From NCBI RefSeq assembly GCF_001420605.1, contig NZ_LJIZ01000032.1, positions 1-64,000 of the forward strand: DNA of 64,000 nt, in the 5' to 3' direction. Below are positions 50,661 through 62,480 of the stretch, piece after piece; position 1 is the stretch's first letter; each line of letters opens with the position of its first letter. The position numbers were made by a program, and so were the translations under genes. The notes beneath the pieces are model-generated. The model did no database searches and was not told the DNA's origin. It saw only the letters and a list, made by a program, of their open reading frames with translations. This DNA comes from Bacillus sp. FJAT-25509. GTDB taxonomy: Bacteria > Bacillota > Bacilli > Bacillales > Bacillaceae_G.

Positions 50661-51137
50661 ATGGTTCAATTAGAAATAGATTTTATAGATGAAACAAATG
50701 AAGTGACTAACGAACAGCAATCTGATATAAAGGGTTTACTAGAGTGTGCACTTGAATATGAGGGTGTAACTGGTGAAGTTGAAATTGCAGTTTCATTTGT
50801 AGATGATGAAAGAATTCATGAAATTAATAAAGAGTATCGAGAGAAAGATCGTGCTACTGATGTAATTTCATTTCCAATGGAAGAATTAGGGGAAGGAGAA
50901 ATTGAAATCATTGGTGTGGACTTACCGCGTACTTTAGGTGATATTGTCATTTCAATTCCTACTACTAAGAGACAAGCTGAGGAGTATGGTCATTCGTTCC
51001 GCCGTGAATTAGGTTTTTTAGCAGTGCACGGATGTTTACATTTACTAGGTTATGATCATATGAATGAAGCCGATGAGAAAGTGATGTTTACAAAACAAAA
51101 GGAAATATTAGAAAAATATGGCCTTGAAAGACTTTAA
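50661..51137 (+). CDS. ybeY: endoribonuclease YbeY (YqfG)
   Basis: This 158-residue zinc-dependent RNase acts in 16S rRNA 3'-end maturation and ribosome quality control. The metal-binding motif HGCLHLLGYDH is near residue 128, with TDVISFPM and LGDIVIS upstream. A GGTGAAATA ribosome binding site follows the pgpH stop. The end overlaps the dgkA start by 20 bases. Confidence 0.96.
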   Translation: MVQLEIDFIDETNEVTNEQQSDIKGLLECALEYEGVTGEVEIAVSFVDDERIHEINKEYREKDRATDVISFPMEELGEGEIEIIGVDLPRTLGDIVISIPTTKRQAEEYGHSFRRELGFLAVHGCLHLLGYDHMNEADEKVMFTKQKEILEKYGLERL

Positions 51138-51498
51138 AAAAAGAGCGACATTATTTAGATCTTTTGGTTTTGCATTTAGTGGTATTTTTAAAGTCATTAA
51201 AGAAGAAAGAAATATAAAAATCCATTTATTTGCAGCCCTTATTTCAATCGGCCTTGCATTTTATTTACATATTAGTCGAATAGATTGGTTAATTCTTCTA
51301 CTTATTATTACAATGGTCATTTCGCTAGAGCTTGTAAATTCTTCAATTGAAGCAGTTGTAGATTTAGCATCACCTAATAAACATCCTTTAGCAAAAAAAG
51401 CGAAGGATGTGGCAGCTGGTGCAGTGTTAGTCGCTGCAATTGTTTCAATCATTATAGGTGCTTTGCTATTTTTTCCGTATTTTACTATACTACGTTAA
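51118..51498 (+). CDS. dgkA: undecaprenol / diacylglycerol kinase
   Basis: This 126-residue protein has the prokaryotic DAGK pattern: a short cytoplasmic RSFGFAFSGIFKVIKEERNI, then HLFAALISIGLAFYLHISRI, and the active-site helix LELVNSSIEAVVDLASPNKH, then KDVAAGAVLVAAIVSIIIGA. In Gram-positives this family phosphorylates undecaprenol for cell wall lipid recycling. The ATG at 51118 lies inside ybeY. Confidence 0.93.
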   Translation: MALKDFKKRATLFRSFGFAFSGIFKVIKEERNIKIHLFAALISIGLAFYLHISRIDWLILLLIITMVISLELVNSSIEAVVDLASPNKHPLAKKAKDVAAGAVLVAAIVSIIIGALLFFPYFTILR

Positions 51499-51545
51499 TA
51501 AGACCCCACTTTTTTTGTTCGGGCTTATAATAGGAGGCTACATAA

Positions 51546-52845
<1,300 letters not shown>

Positions 52846-53078
52846 AAGGCAAAAATTAAGCGATAGGGGCTTAGAATCAGGGGTCTAGTAATATTACCGT
52901 TATTTTAAAAAGCCCAACACACTTCTTTTGATTTTGCAAGCTTTTTATTTGTTATTTTAATAAATTTTATACACATGAAAATCGGGAGAGAAGGTCACAT
53001 TATAAGTAAGCAGGGAAAGTAATTTGGCTATAGGTAATGAGCAATGAGTTGTAGCTATTCTTGAAAGGTGGTTTCTCA

Positions 53079-53222
53079 ATGTTGAATTTTACCTGGGATG
53101 TCTTTTCTAAAACTGGAAATGTTGAGACGTATTTATTGTTTAAGCAGCTTGAACAGGAACATGTGGATCAGAAAAGTTACATTGATGAAGAAATAGCTGA
53201 TATTGATTCCCTACATACTTAA
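53079..53222 (+). CDS. yqzL: YqzL-family small protein
   Basis: This 47-residue protein starts after TTGAAAGGTGG and reads MLNFTWDVFSKTGNVETYLL then FKQLEQEHVDQKSYIDEEIA. It is clearly the YqzL family, which sits between era and recO in Bacillus. The function is unknown. Confidence 0.92.
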   Translation: MLNFTWDVFSKTGNVETYLLFKQLEQEHVDQKSYIDEEIADIDSLHT

Positions 53223-53249
53223 CCTTCATCCAATTGGATGGTGAGTTAA

Positions 53250-54035
53250 ATGTTACAGCGTGTAGAAGGAATTGTATTACGGGCAAACGCTTATGGAGAA
53301 TCAAATGTTATTATTACTCTTTTAACAAGAGAATTAGGTAAGATAGGAGTTGTGGCAAGAGGAGCGAAGAAGACGAATAGTCGACTTGCTTCTGTTACAC
53401 AACTCTTTACATATGGGTCGTTTTTAATTCAAAAAGGATCTGGATTAGGTACATTAAGTCAAGGTGAACTGATTGATTCATATCGAGAATTAAGAAGTGA
53501 TTTAGTTGCAACTGCGTACGCTTCGATTGTTGTAGAACTTACAGATAAAGCTGTAGAAGAGAAAAAAAATAATCCGTATTTATTTGAATTAGTCCTTCAA
53601 TTACTACAGCACATGAATGAAGGTGCAGATGCTGAAGTTTTGACTTATTTATTTATGACGAAAATGATACCTGTGTTAGGATATCACCCATTTTTTGATC
53701 AATGCATAAATTGTAGACGTAGTGCAAATGAAAATATATTTGTAGCCTTTTCTGTTAAAGAAGGTGGGTTTTTATGTCAGCGTTGTAAACAGACCGATCC
53801 ATATGCTTTTTCTGTTACTGAAAAGTCGGTTAAGCTAATGAGGTTATTTTATCATTTTGATGTAAATCGACTTGGTAAAATTGAGGTTAGTGAAGCAACT
53901 AAGAAAAACTTACAACAAATTTTATTTTCTTATTATGATGAATATAGTGGGATCTATTTAAAGTCACGTAAATTTTTAGAGCAATTGAAAAATATGGATA
54001 ATTTTCTGAAAAATAATAAAAATTCAGAAACCTAA
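53250..54035 (+). CDS. recO: DNA repair protein RecO
   Basis: This 261-residue protein has the OB-fold start [26 protein letters not shown]-type [32 protein letters not shown], and a zinc finger with C-x2-C (CINCRR) and GGFLCQRCK. It helps RecF/RecR load RecA at gaps. GGATGGTGAG precedes the ATG. glyQS, next in B. subtilis, is absent; ccpN follows. Confidence 0.96.
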   Translation: MLQRVEGIVLRANAYGESNVIITLLTRELGKIGVVARGAKKTNSRLASVTQLFTYGSFLIQKGSGLGTLSQGELIDSYRELRSDLVATAYASIVVELTDKAVEEKKNNPYLFELVLQLLQHMNEGADAEVLTYLFMTKMIPVLGYHPFFDQCINCRRSANENIFVAFSVKEGGFLCQRCKQTDPYAFSVTEKSVKLMRLFYHFDVNRLGKIEVSEATKKNLQQILFSYYDEYSGIYLKSRKFLEQLKNMDNFLKNNKNSET

Positions 54036-54073
54036 GGAAGGAAATAGGCTACCTATTTCCTTCTTTCTTTTTT
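54035..54073 (+). terminator. rho-independent terminator
   Basis: GGAAGGAAATAGG pairs with CCTATTTCCTTC across a very short loop and is followed by a T-rich run. It separates recO from ccpN. Confidence 0.78.
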
Positions 54074-54132
54074 AAATTGTAAAAATAGTATATAATATTT
54101 ATTAGAGAGTATAACATATTGGATAGTTAGGG

Positions 54133-54771
54133 GTGAGGGAAATAGAACTGACAAAGCGACAAACTCAAATACTTGAAATAGTAAAAAGTAATGGACCAAT
54201 TACAGGTGAACATATAGCTGATAAGCTAGCACTTACAAGAGCTACGCTTCGCCCGGATTTAGCTATTCTTACAATGACTGGTTTTTTAGAAGCAAGACCA
54301 CGAGTAGGATATTATTACACAGGAAGAACAAGCGGTGCACAGGTCATTGACAGAATAAAAAAATTGACTGTAAAGGAATTTCAGGCGATTCCTGTTGTAG
54401 TGGATCGAAGTTCATCAGTATATGATGCGATCGTTACAATGTTTCTTGAGGATGTAGGAACGTTATTTGTTGTTGATCAAAATTCGGTTTTAACAGGAGT
54501 ACTTTCGAGAAAAGACTTACTCCGTGCAAGTATAGGAAATAAAGATTTGCATACATTACCCGTAGATATTATCATGACGAGGATGCCAAACATTACAATT
54601 TGCTATAAAGATGATACAATTTATAATGTAGCTAAGAGTTTAATTGAAAAACAAATTGATGCTGTCCCTGTTGTTCGTGAAAGTGAGCATGGACTTGAGG
54701 TAATTGGTCGATTTACAAAAACAAATTTTACTCGTGCGATTGTAGACTTAATGAACAATGATATGTTTTAG
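54133..54771 (+). CDS. ccpN: transcriptional repressor CcpN
   Basis: This 212-residue repressor of gluconeogenesis genes has an N-terminal helix-turn-helix ([55 protein letters not shown]) and two CBS domains ([40 protein letters not shown]). The start is GTG at 54133, which aligns the N-terminus with B. subtilis CcpN. yqfL follows, as in B. subtilis. Confidence 0.95.
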   Translation: MREIELTKRQTQILEIVKSNGPITGEHIADKLALTRATLRPDLAILTMTGFLEARPRVGYYYTGRTSGAQVIDRIKKLTVKEFQAIPVVVDRSSSVYDAIVTMFLEDVGTLFVVDQNSVLTGVLSRKDLLRASIGNKDLHTLPVDIIMTRMPNITICYKDDTIYNVAKSLIEKQIDAVPVVRESEHGLEVIGRFTKTNFTRAIVDLMNNDMF

Positions 54772-54791
54772 TAAAGTTAAGAGGTGAACAT

Positions 54792-55604
54792 ATGGGCAAT
54801 TCAATCGTTTATGTTGTATCAGATTCTGTTGGAGAAACAGCAGAGCATGTCGTAAAGGCGGCTATTAGTCAATTTCATCAAAAATTCGAGATTAGACGTG
54901 TACCATACGTTGAAGATAATGCAACATTAATTGAAATAGTTCAAGTAGCAAAAGAAAATAATGGTATTATTGTATTCACATTAGTAAAACCTGATATGAG
55001 AAAGAAATTATTAGAAGAAGCGCAAGGTGCTGGTGTAATTGTTTATGACTTAATCGGTCCATTAATCGATAAAATTTCAACGATTCATAAACTTGAACCT
55101 AGAAATGAACCAGGTGTAGTTCGCAAACTAGATGAGGATTATTTCCAACGTATAGAAGCAATTGAATTTGCGGTTAAATATGATGATGGAAGAGACCCAA
55201 GAGGTATTGAAAAAGCTGATATTGTCTTAATTGGTGTATCTAGAACATCAAAGACTCCTTTATCACAATATCTTGCTCATAAAGGATTTAAAGTTGCCAA
55301 TGTGCCTTTAGTTCCAGAAGTAGATCCACCAGAACAACTACTTAAAGTTCCAAAAGAAAAGTGCATTGGGTTAATGATTTCTCCAGAAAAGTTAAACAAT
55401 ATTCGAAAAGAAAGATTAATTTCCTTAGGACTGCACGACGGAGCTAGTTATGCTAATATTTCAAGAATTGAAGAGGAACTAAAACATTTCAATAATGTTG
55501 TTAAACAAATTGGCTGTAAAGTTGTAGATGTTTCAAGTAAGGCAGTAGAAGAATCCGCTAATGTAATATTAAATTATTATTATCAAAATAAGCAGATAAG
55601 ATAA
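54792..55604 (+). CDS. yqfL: PEP synthase / PPDK regulatory protein YqfL (DUF299)
   Basis: This 270-residue protein belongs to the bifunctional kinase and Pi-dependent phosphorylase family that switches pyruvate phosphate dikinase or PEP synthase by Thr phosphorylation. It has [20 protein letters not shown] at the start and the P-loop-like [20 protein letters not shown] near residue 150. AAGAGGTGAACAT precedes the ATG. It is co-transcribed with ccpN, fitting control of the pyruvate/PEP node. Confidence 0.95.
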   Translation: MGNSIVYVVSDSVGETAEHVVKAAISQFHQKFEIRRVPYVEDNATLIEIVQVAKENNGIIVFTLVKPDMRKKLLEEAQGAGVIVYDLIGPLIDKISTIHKLEPRNEPGVVRKLDEDYFQRIEAIEFAVKYDDGRDPRGIEKADIVLIGVSRTSKTPLSQYLAHKGFKVANVPLVPEVDPPEQLLKVPKEKCIGLMISPEKLNNIRKERLISLGLHDGASYANISRIEEELKHFNNVVKQIGCKVVDVSSKAVEESANVILNYYYQNKQIR

Positions 55605-56148
55605 TTTTTTAGAAATTAAAAATGATGATTGATCTTTTTAGACTGACACATTAGAGTAATCTAATGTGTTTTCATCTTTTTAAAATAGGAATTTAAATAA
55701 ATTAGGATCGTATGTAAAAGTTGAAATTCTTTAGTACTTATTGCTAGATTTCCTAATTAAAATAGATTATAATAAAAAATTGTATGAAATGAACTAATAA
55801 TAGGTTTAACTTTTTATACTTACGAATAAACTATGAATATGTGCTTCCTAGTTTATTGAAGGATGGAAATAAAACTACATAAATCGATACATGTTTTGAA
55901 GGAATTACAAAAGACGTGTAGAAATTAATCATAAGCGATAAATAAATGGGTTAATGAAAACCAGAACTAGCAGTTGAATGCAATGCTTATGAACTACTGT
56001 TTAGCACTTCTTTTTTAGATAATTATTAATTCATATATGACTTAATAAATTAAATTAACTTAAGTTTTAATATATGGAAATATTTTTGTCGAATCATGAA
56101 GGAATACAGTGAGTTTTATCGAATAAAATAGTATATGGAGCTGTCAGT
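55605..56148. other. 544-base gap before dnaG, no gene found
   Basis: A terminator (55646-55682) ends ccpN-yqfL. After it, AT-rich DNA with a few TATAAT-like boxes (for example near 55766) leads to dnaG. B. subtilis has yqxD here; no remnant of it can be seen. Confidence 0.6.
55646..55682 (+). terminator. rho-independent terminator
   Basis: ACACATTAGA pairs perfectly with TCTAATGTGT across GTAA and is followed by TTTCATCTTTTT. Confidence 0.82.
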
Positions 56149-57957
56149 ATGGGAAACAGAATTCCCGATGAACTTGTCGAGCAGGTTCGTCAGTCAGTCG
56201 ACATAGTTGATGTAGTAAGTGAGTATGTTCCTCTGAAAAAACAAGGAAGAAATTATTTTGGACTATGTCCTTTTCATGGAGAAAGCACACCATCTTTTTC
56301 TGTGTCTCCTGAAAAACAAATTTTTCATTGTTTTGGATGCGGTGCTGGAGGAAATGCGATTTCTTTCATTATGCAGCTTGAAGGACTTAACTTTCAAGAA
56401 TCTGTCCATCAGCTTGCAAAAAATACAAATATCACTTTACCTTCAGATACGGTTGACACAGTCAAGAATCCACAAGCTACTGAGCAAGGCATTATGCTTG
56501 AAGCTCATGAGTTTGTCAAAAAGTACTATCATCATCTATTAGTTAACACAACTGAAGGTAAACAGGCGTTAGAATACCTACTTAACAGAGGTATTTCGAA
56601 AGAGGAAATAAAGCATTTTGAGCTTGGTGTTGCTTTAGATTCTTGGGATGCTGTTACTAAAGTGTTAGAAAAACGTGGCTATCCAATGCCGATCATGGAG
56701 AAAGCTGGTCTAGTTGTTCGAAGTGAACGTGATGGTAATTACTATGATCGATTTAGAAATCGATTAATTTTTCCTATTCATAACCATCAAGGAAAAATTG
56801 TTGCATTCAGTGGAAGAATAATGGGTGAAGGTTCACCAAAATATTTAAATAGTCCTGAATCTTCAATTTTCCATAAAGGAAAATTATTATATCAATTTTA
56901 CCAAGCAAAGAATGTCATGAGAAAGCAAAATCGGGCAATCTTAATGGAAGGTTTTGCAGATGTCATTTCTGCGTTTAGAGCTGGTGTCCATGATGCAGTT
57001 GCAACCATGGGAACTTCATTAACAGAGGATCAAGCGAAAGTCTTGAAAACATCTGTTGATCAACTTATTATTTGTTATGATTCAGATCAAGCTGGTATTA
57101 ACGCAACTGAAAAAGCAGCTAAAGTTCTTCAAAAAGAAGGATTTACAATTAAAGTTGCACAAATGCCTGATGGCTTAGATCCCGATGAATATATAAGACA
57201 ATTTGGTCCAGAAAAATTTAATACCTCTATTATTGAAGCTAGTGTATCATTAATGAGTTTTAAAATGCAATATCATCGAAAAGGAAAAAATCTTTTAGAT
57301 GAAACTGTTAAATTTCAGTATATAAAAGAAATGCTACAAGAAATTGCTAAACTAAGTCAACTGATTGAACAAGATTATTACTTAAATCAACTCTCAAAAG
57401 AGTTTTCTATCTCGATTGAAGTACTTAAGAAGGAATTTGGACAATATAGTAATCAGGCAAATCGTATATCTAATGTAACAGAAGTAAAAACTGATATCAA
57501 ACGCGATATTACTTCTAAGACACTTCTTCCTGCACATGTTCGAGCTGAACAATTACTTTTAGCTCATATGTTAAATAGCAGTGACGTGGCTGAGAAAGTG
57601 AGACAGCAATATCAGGGTCTATTCTACAATAATGATTATTCCGAGATTATAATCCATCTTTATGCTTATTATGAAGAGGGCAATGAGTCTAATATTAGTA
57701 AATTTATGAATTACCTTCCTTCAAAAAGGTTACTTGAAGTAGTTTCAAAAATTGTCAATTTACAGATAGCACCTGAACTAACAGAGCGAGAGTTAAAGGA
57801 TTATTTAGATGCATTAAACAACTATGATAAACAACAACGTATACGTGAAAAAGAAATAGATCTGAAAAAAGCTGAACGTGAAGGAGATTTTGTAAAAGCT
57901 GCAACGATTCTTCAACAAATCACACAGCTAAGATCTAGTATGAAATATGTTAAATGA
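56149..57957 (+). CDS. dnaG: DNA primase
   Basis: This 602-residue primase lays RNA primers for replication. The zinc-binding CHC2 domain has C40, H43, C61 and C64. The TOPRIM core carries the acidic residues in [13 protein letters not shown] and [10 protein letters not shown], and the C-terminal part is the helicase-binding region. It starts at ATG 56149; GGAGCTGTCAGT is the ribosome binding site. sigA follows 29 bases later in the macromolecular-synthesis operon. Confidence 0.98.
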   Translation: MGNRIPDELVEQVRQSVDIVDVVSEYVPLKKQGRNYFGLCPFHGESTPSFSVSPEKQIFHCFGCGAGGNAISFIMQLEGLNFQESVHQLAKNTNITLPSDTVDTVKNPQATEQGIMLEAHEFVKKYYHHLLVNTTEGKQALEYLLNRGISKEEIKHFELGVALDSWDAVTKVLEKRGYPMPIMEKAGLVVRSERDGNYYDRFRNRLIFPIHNHQGKIVAFSGRIMGEGSPKYLNSPESSIFHKGKLLYQFYQAKNVMRKQNRAILMEGFADVISAFRAGVHDAVATMGTSLTEDQAKVLKTSVDQLIICYDSDQAGINATEKAAKVLQKEGFTIKVAQMPDGLDPDEYIRQFGPEKFNTSIIEASVSLMSFKMQYHRKGKNLLDETVKFQYIKEMLQEIAKLSQLIEQDYYLNQLSKEFSISIEVLKKEFGQYSNQANRISNVTEVKTDIKRDITSKTLLPAHVRAEQLLLAHMLNSSDVAEKVRQQYQGLFYNNDYSEIIIHLYAYYEEGNESNISKFMNYLPSKRLLEVVSKIVNLQIAPELTERELKDYLDALNNYDKQQRIREKEIDLKKAEREGDFVKAATILQQITQLRSSMKYVK

Positions 57958-57986
57958 TTCGCGAACTTTTCGAAGGAGGGGAACAG

Positions 57987-59105
57987 ATGGCTGATAAATC
58001 GGCTCGTTCTAAAGATACGGAAACAGAAGTAACACTTGATCAAGTAAAAGCATTATTAATTGAAAATGGTAAAAAACGTGGTGTAATTACATATGAAGAA
58101 ATTGCAGATCGTTTAAACGGATTTGAAATTGATTCAGATCAACTTGAAGAATTTTATGAGCAACTAGGTGAACAAGGTATTGATATTGTTGGTGACGCTG
58201 ATGATGAACCTAGAGGAGCTCAATTAGAGAAGGAAGAAGAATTTGACTTAAATGATTTAAGCGTTCCTCCTGGAGTAAAAATTAATGATCCAGTACGTAT
58301 GTACCTAAAAGAAATTGGTCGAGTTGATTTACTTTCTGGACAAGATGAAATCAATTTAGCGAAACGTATAGAAGAAGGCGATGAGGAAGCAAAACGACGC
58401 CTAGCGGAAGCGAACTTACGATTAGTAGTAAGTATTGCAAAACGTTATGTAGGACGCGGTATGCTGTTCCTAGACCTTATTCAAGAAGGGAATATGGGAT
58501 TAATCAAAGCCGTTGAAAAGTTTGATTATCGTAAAGGTTATAAATTTAGTACATATGCGACTTGGTGGATTCGTCAAGCGATTACTCGTGCAATTGCTGA
58601 CCAAGCAAGAACAATCCGTATTCCAGTTCATATGGTGGAAACAATTAATAAATTAATTCGTGTTCAACGTCAATTACTTCAAGATCTAGGTCGCGAGCCA
58701 TCTCCTGAAGAAATTGGTGAGGAAATGGATTTACCACCAGAAAAAGTTAGAGAAATCCTTAAAATTGCTCAAGAGCCAGTTTCTTTAGAAACACCAATTG
58801 GTGAAGAAGATGATTCACATTTAGGTGATTTCATTGAAGATTCTGAAGCAACTTCTCCAGCTGAGCATGCAGCTTATGAAATGCTTAAAGAGCAATTAGA
58901 AGATGTTCTTGATACATTAACAGATCGTGAAGAAAATGTTTTACGTTTACGATTTGGTTTAGATGATGGACGCACTCGTACTTTAGAAGAAGTTGGTAAA
59001 GTATTTGGAGTTACACGTGAGCGTATTCGTCAAATTGAAGCGAAAGCTCTACGTAAATTACGTCATCCAAGCCGCAGCAAACGTCTAAAAGATTTCTTAG
59101 AATAG
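57987..59105 (+). CDS. sigA: housekeeping sigma factor SigA (RpoD)
   Basis: This 372-residue primary sigma factor starts at ATG 57987 after GAAGGAGGGGAACAG; the longer frame is rejected. Regions: 1.1 ([20 protein letters not shown]), 1.2 ([14 protein letters not shown]), 2 ([40 protein letters not shown]), 3 ([14 protein letters not shown]) and the region 4 helix-turn-helix ([20 protein letters not shown]). It recognises -35/-10 promoters. Confidence 0.99.
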   Translation: MADKSARSKDTETEVTLDQVKALLIENGKKRGVITYEEIADRLNGFEIDSDQLEEFYEQLGEQGIDIVGDADDEPRGAQLEKEEEFDLNDLSVPPGVKINDPVRMYLKEIGRVDLLSGQDEINLAKRIEEGDEEAKRRLAEANLRLVVSIAKRYVGRGMLFLDLIQEGNMGLIKAVEKFDYRKGYKFSTYATWWIRQAITRAIADQARTIRIPVHMVETINKLIRVQRQLLQDLGREPSPEEIGEEMDLPPEKVREILKIAQEPVSLETPIGEEDDSHLGDFIEDSEATSPAEHAAYEMLKEQLEDVLDTLTDREENVLRLRFGLDDGRTRTLEEVGKVFGVTRERIRQIEAKALRKLRHPSRSKRLKDFLE

Positions 59106-59113
59106 AATGTTTA

Positions 59114-59150
59114 AAAAGAGTTTATCCTTTATTGGGTAAACTTTTTTATT
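59114..59150 (+). terminator. rho-independent terminator
   Basis: AAAGAGTTTATCC pairs with GGGTAAACTTTTTT (with G-T pairing) and runs into T residues. It ends the dnaG-sigA operon. Confidence 0.82.
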
Positions 59151-59950
59151 TTTAATCAAGAATATCAAAAATGAAAACGTTTTAATTAGTAAATATGTCA
59201 CGATAAAAATTTTGTCAAAATATATCGAATGTCCGTACTAAATATATAATTGTAGTGCTATGCTACATACTAAGTAATACTGAACTGGATGACCAATGAA
59301 CGAGATGGAAATCCGATTCTCTTAGAACAATATAAAAAATGATCTTTCAACTATTTATTCTAAAGATGAATCAAAGGATAATATAAGCAAAAATGGTTAT
59401 TATAAATTATGGAGACGCTAGTAGTAATTCCATCATTTTAAAAAATTGGTTACCTATTTACTTTATTTTACAGAATTGTCTTTAAATTTGCAAATACTCA
59501 TTTTCCCCACTTTTTTAATAATTTTTATAATTAGTTCAATACTACTAAATATAAAATAATTGGTTTGAAGACATATTACCTATATTGTAATAGCAATTAT
59601 TTATTAGAATTTTCATAATAAAATTTAGTTGAATCTTTTGCTTTAGCTTTTTAGTGGAGATGATTAAATTCGATTTAAGAGTTTAATGGGTGACAATGGT
59701 TTTAAATGGTTTCTTAAAAAAACTTACTTATTTCAATTATTAAGAGGTGAGTTTATACAAATATAATTTGCAAATATGCTAGATCGAATTTAATTCTTTA
59801 TAGTAGGAAGGTTTATATAATTTTGAAATCGTTTAACAATTTTTAAATTTATCCAATATAATACTTTTTTTATTGTTTTTAATCGTATACAATAATAATG
59901 TTATAGTAATTAATTTTATTTTTTTAAGGGGTTACATAAGGGGGATCATA
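59151..59950. other. 800-base gap between sigA and cccA
   Basis: Very AT-rich DNA holds no supported gene. TGAAAACGTTTTAA (59172-59185) resembles a CcpA cre site with an imperfect 3' end. A 17-codon ATG frame near 59291 has no ribosome binding site and could be a relic. The cccA leader fills the right end. Confidence 0.45.
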
Positions 59951-60307
59951 ATGAAACGAAATCCATTAATTCCTTTTGCTCTAATTGCAGCACTAGGAAT
60001 CGCAGTCATGCTAATTATTTCATTAAAAGGAGCAAAACAGGCTGATGAAATTGCAAACGGTGACAAAAAACCGGCGCAAACAGCATCAACTAAGCCAGAT
60101 GAAATATATGCTCAAACATGTGTTAGCTGTCATGGTGATCAATTACAAGGGGTTGTAGGACCAAACTTAACTAAAGTAGGTTCAAGATACTCAGAAGATC
60201 AAATCAAAGACATTCTTAAAAACGGTAAAGAAGGCGGAATGCCAGCTGGTTTACTACAAGGACCACAATTGGATGCTGTTGCTAAATGGTTATCTGAGAA
60301 AAAATAA
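59951..60307 (+). CDS. cccA: cytochrome c550, CccA
   Basis: This 118-residue membrane-anchored cytochrome c has an N-terminal anchor (LIPFALIAALGIAVMLIISL, 6-25), a linker and a heme domain. Heme attachment is C57-VS-C60-H61, and the likely axial Met is M97 in GGMPAG. It carries electrons to the caa3-type oxidase on the outer face of the membrane. AAGGGGGATCATA precedes ATG 59951; the upstream in-frame extension is not real. Confidence 0.95.
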   Translation: MKRNPLIPFALIAALGIAVMLIISLKGAKQADEIANGDKKPAQTASTKPDEIYAQTCVSCHGDQLQGVVGPNLTKVGSRYSEDQIKDILKNGKEGGMPAGLLQGPQLDAVAKWLSEKK

Positions 60308-60317
60308 GCAAGCATAT

Positions 60318-60354
60318 AAAATGACCTCTTCGGTAGAAGGGGTCATTTCACTGT
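60318..60354 (+). terminator. terminator, first of a twin pair
   Basis: AAAATGACCTCTTCGGTAGA is followed by AGGGGTCATTTC; the stem is AATGACC/GGTCATT. It lies just after cccA and has a near copy at 60506. Confidence 0.8.
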
Positions 60355-60376
60355 TAGTCAAAGTGCAAAAATTTGA

Positions 60377-60506
60377 TTTTCAGACTGTTTGAAAGCGCTT
60401 GTCTTTCGAGCGCGAAGGTCGAAGAGGAGCGGAGTTATCTAAGACGGTAATGAGCATCGCAAGCGGCTGAAGCTACAAAGAAGGCGAGCGTTTGTCAGGC
60501 AGTCTA
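60377..60506 (+). repeat. dispersed intergenic element, copy 3
   Basis: The element begins TTTTCAGACTG and ends GGCAGTCTA, so its ends are inverted. It contains AAGCGCTTGTC, GAGCGCGAAGG, GAGGAGCGGAGTTA, GACGGTAATGAGCA and GGCGAGCGTTTGTC in the same order as copy 2, with about 20 extra bases (GCGGCTGAAGCTACAAAGAA) in the 3' half. It is enclosed by twin terminators. Confidence 0.88.
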
Positions 60507-60541
60507 AAATGACCTCTTCGTTAAGAAGAGGTCATTTTGGT
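60506..60541 (+). terminator. terminator, second of a twin pair
   Basis: AAAATGACCTCTTCGTTAAG is followed by AAGAGGTCATTTTGG; the stem is AAATGACCTCTT/AAGAGGTCATTT. It is the near copy of the cccA terminator. Confidence 0.85.
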
Positions 60542-60601
60542 TTATTGACTACTTTAGTGTAAAATGATGTTATGAAAATAAAATGAAATGGTGATTTTTT
60601 T

Positions 60602-61309
60602 ATGAATGAAGTTAATTTATCAAAGCGTTTAAAAAGAGTATTTGATTACATACCAGAGGGCACAAAATTAGCTGATATTGGATCTGATCATGCTTATTTA
60701 CCTTGTTATGCAGTTTTAAATAAAAGATGTACCGCAGCAATTGTAGGGGAAATTACTGAAGGTCCGTATAATTCAGCACGTTCTACGATTCGTCAAAGTG
60801 GGCTAGAAGGAATTGTTGAAGCGAGAATGGGAGACGGGCTGGAAGTTTTAGTACCAAGTGAAGTAGATGTCATAACAATAGCTGGAATGGGTGGTTCTTT
60901 AATTTCTAGCATATTGGAAAATGGTAAAGAAAAACTTCAAGGTGTTGAAACGTTAGTTTTACAACCAAATATTGGTGCACAACAAATCAGAAATTGGCTT
61001 GAGCAAGAAGGATATTCTCTTGTGGAAGAAGATATATTAGAAGAGGATGGAAAAATCTATGAAATTCTAGTAGCTTCCAAATCAAATCCTAATAGTGCAT
61101 ACGGTGAAAAGAAAGATATGGAGTTATTTATAGGCCCATTCTTATTAAAAAACAAAAACGATGCATTTAAGAAGAAATGGGAACATGAAAGAAATAATTT
61201 TGAAAGAATCCTAACTCAACTTGAATCAGCAAAACAAACAGAGGAATCAGTTCAGAAAATTAAAGAAGTCGAACAGAAACTTGAGTGGATAAAAGAGGTG
61301 CTTTCATGA
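60602..61309 (+). CDS. trmK: tRNA (adenine22-N1)-methyltransferase TrmK
   Basis: This 235-residue SAM-dependent enzyme makes m1A22 in tRNA. It starts NLSKRLKRVFDYIPEGTKLA and has the Rossmann motif LADIGSDHAYLPCYAVLN, VEARMGDGLEVL, VITIAGMGGSLIS and VLQPNIGAQQIRNWL, and a C-terminal coiled coil. The ribosome binding site AATGGTGATTTTTTT is modest. Its TGA stop overlaps the yqfO ATG (ATGA). Confidence 0.95.
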   Translation: MNEVNLSKRLKRVFDYIPEGTKLADIGSDHAYLPCYAVLNKRCTAAIVGEITEGPYNSARSTIRQSGLEGIVEARMGDGLEVLVPSEVDVITIAGMGGSLISSILENGKEKLQGVETLVLQPNIGAQQIRNWLEQEGYSLVEEDILEEDGKIYEILVASKSNPNSAYGEKKDMELFIGPFLLKNKNDAFKKKWEHERNNFERILTQLESAKQTEESVQKIKEVEQKLEWIKEVLS

Positions 61310-62424
61310 AATCGATAAATGGTTTTCAGGTAGTACAGCAATTTGAAGAACTATTCCCTAAGCATTTAGCTGAGGAAGGTGATCCAAATGGTCTTCAAAT
61401 TGGTACATTATCAAAACAAGTGACAAAAGTATTAATTGCATTAGATGTCACAAAGGATGTCGTAGAAGAGGCAATTTCAATAGGAGCGAACCTAATTATT
61501 GCTCACCATCCTATTATTTATCGTCCTTTAAAAAAGATTGAGACAGACAGTGAACCGGGTAAAATTGTGGAACTTTGTATAAAACATGATATAGCCGTTT
61601 TTGCAGCACATACAAATGTTGATATTGCAGAGATCGGTGTGAGTGATTTTTTAGCTGAAGCTTTACAATTAGAAAATACGAAAGTTCTCGCTCCTACATA
61701 TGTAGAAAAATTAATTAAGTTAGTTGCATTTGTACCGAAAACACATGCAGAAATTGTATTAAACGCAATTTGTGATGCTGGAGCAGGTCATATTGGCCAA
61801 TATAGCCATTGTACCTTTAGTTCGAATGGAACAGGGACATTTATGCCTTTAGAAGGGACAACACCATTTATTGGGCAACAGGGTCAATTAGAAGAAGTTG
61901 ATGAGGTAAAGCTCGAAACAGTTGTTCCCCAATTAAAATTAAAACAAGTTCTTAAAGTGATGCAAAAAGCTCATCCGTATGAAGAAGTGGCATATGATAC
62001 TTACACACTAGAAAATGAAGGCAAAACATTCGGGATTGGAAGAATAGGAAGCCTTAAAGAAGAAATTTCGTTAGAAGAATTTGCTTATTATGTGAAAGAA
62101 AAATTAGATTTACAAGGTGTAAGAGTGGTTGGGAACTTAAGCGATCGAGTAAAAAAGGTTGCCATTGTAGGTGGAGACGGAAATAAGTTTGCCTATCATG
62201 CAAAAAGAAATGGTGCAGATGTTTATTTAAGTGGTGATATTTATTATCATGTGGCACAGGACTTTAAAATGCTTAATTTAAATATAGTTGATGCAGGACA
62301 CAATATTGAAAAAGTAATGAAATTAGGTGTTAAACGTCTTTTAGATAATAAATTAAAAGAAAAAAACATGGCTTGTGAAATTATCGCTTCAACGATCCAC
62401 ACTGATCCATTTACATTTATTTAA
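61306..62424 (+). CDS. yqfO: NIF3-like protein YqfO
   Basis: This 372-residue Nif3/DUF34 protein starts at ATG 61306 after AGAGGTG. It has a di-metal site with His in IIAHHPIIYRPLKKI and AAHTNVDIAEIGVSDFLAEA, and in the C-terminal VYLSGDIYYHVAQDF and DAGHNIEK. The middle insertion (about 130-230) is a PII-like domain typical of Bacillus YqfO. It is annotated elsewhere as GTP cyclohydrolase I type 2 homolog; the true activity is uncertain. Confidence 0.94.
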   Translation: MKSINGFQVVQQFEELFPKHLAEEGDPNGLQIGTLSKQVTKVLIALDVTKDVVEEAISIGANLIIAHHPIIYRPLKKIETDSEPGKIVELCIKHDIAVFAAHTNVDIAEIGVSDFLAEALQLENTKVLAPTYVEKLIKLVAFVPKTHAEIVLNAICDAGAGHIGQYSHCTFSSNGTGTFMPLEGTTPFIGQQGQLEEVDEVKLETVVPQLKLKQVLKVMQKAHPYEEVAYDTYTLENEGKTFGIGRIGSLKEEISLEEFAYYVKEKLDLQGVRVVGNLSDRVKKVAIVGGDGNKFAYHAKRNGADVYLSGDIYYHVAQDFKMLNLNIVDAGHNIEKVMKLGVKRLLDNKLKEKNMACEIIASTIHTDPFTFI

Positions 62425-62436
62425 TCGTTTTTTCAC

Positions 62437-62480
62437 TAAAAAAAGGACTTCAGGGTTAAAAATCCAGAAGTCCTTTTTGT
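62437..62480. terminator. bidirectional terminator
   Basis: AAAAAGGACTTC pairs with GAAGTCCTTTTT, with T tracts on both strands, between yqfO and the convergent ispH. Confidence 0.87.

Noticed and set aside
59291-59344. 17-codon frame MTNERDGNPILLEQYKK
   Set aside because: The wording looks protein-like, but there is no ribosome binding site and it is too short to judge. It may be a relic of a lost gene.
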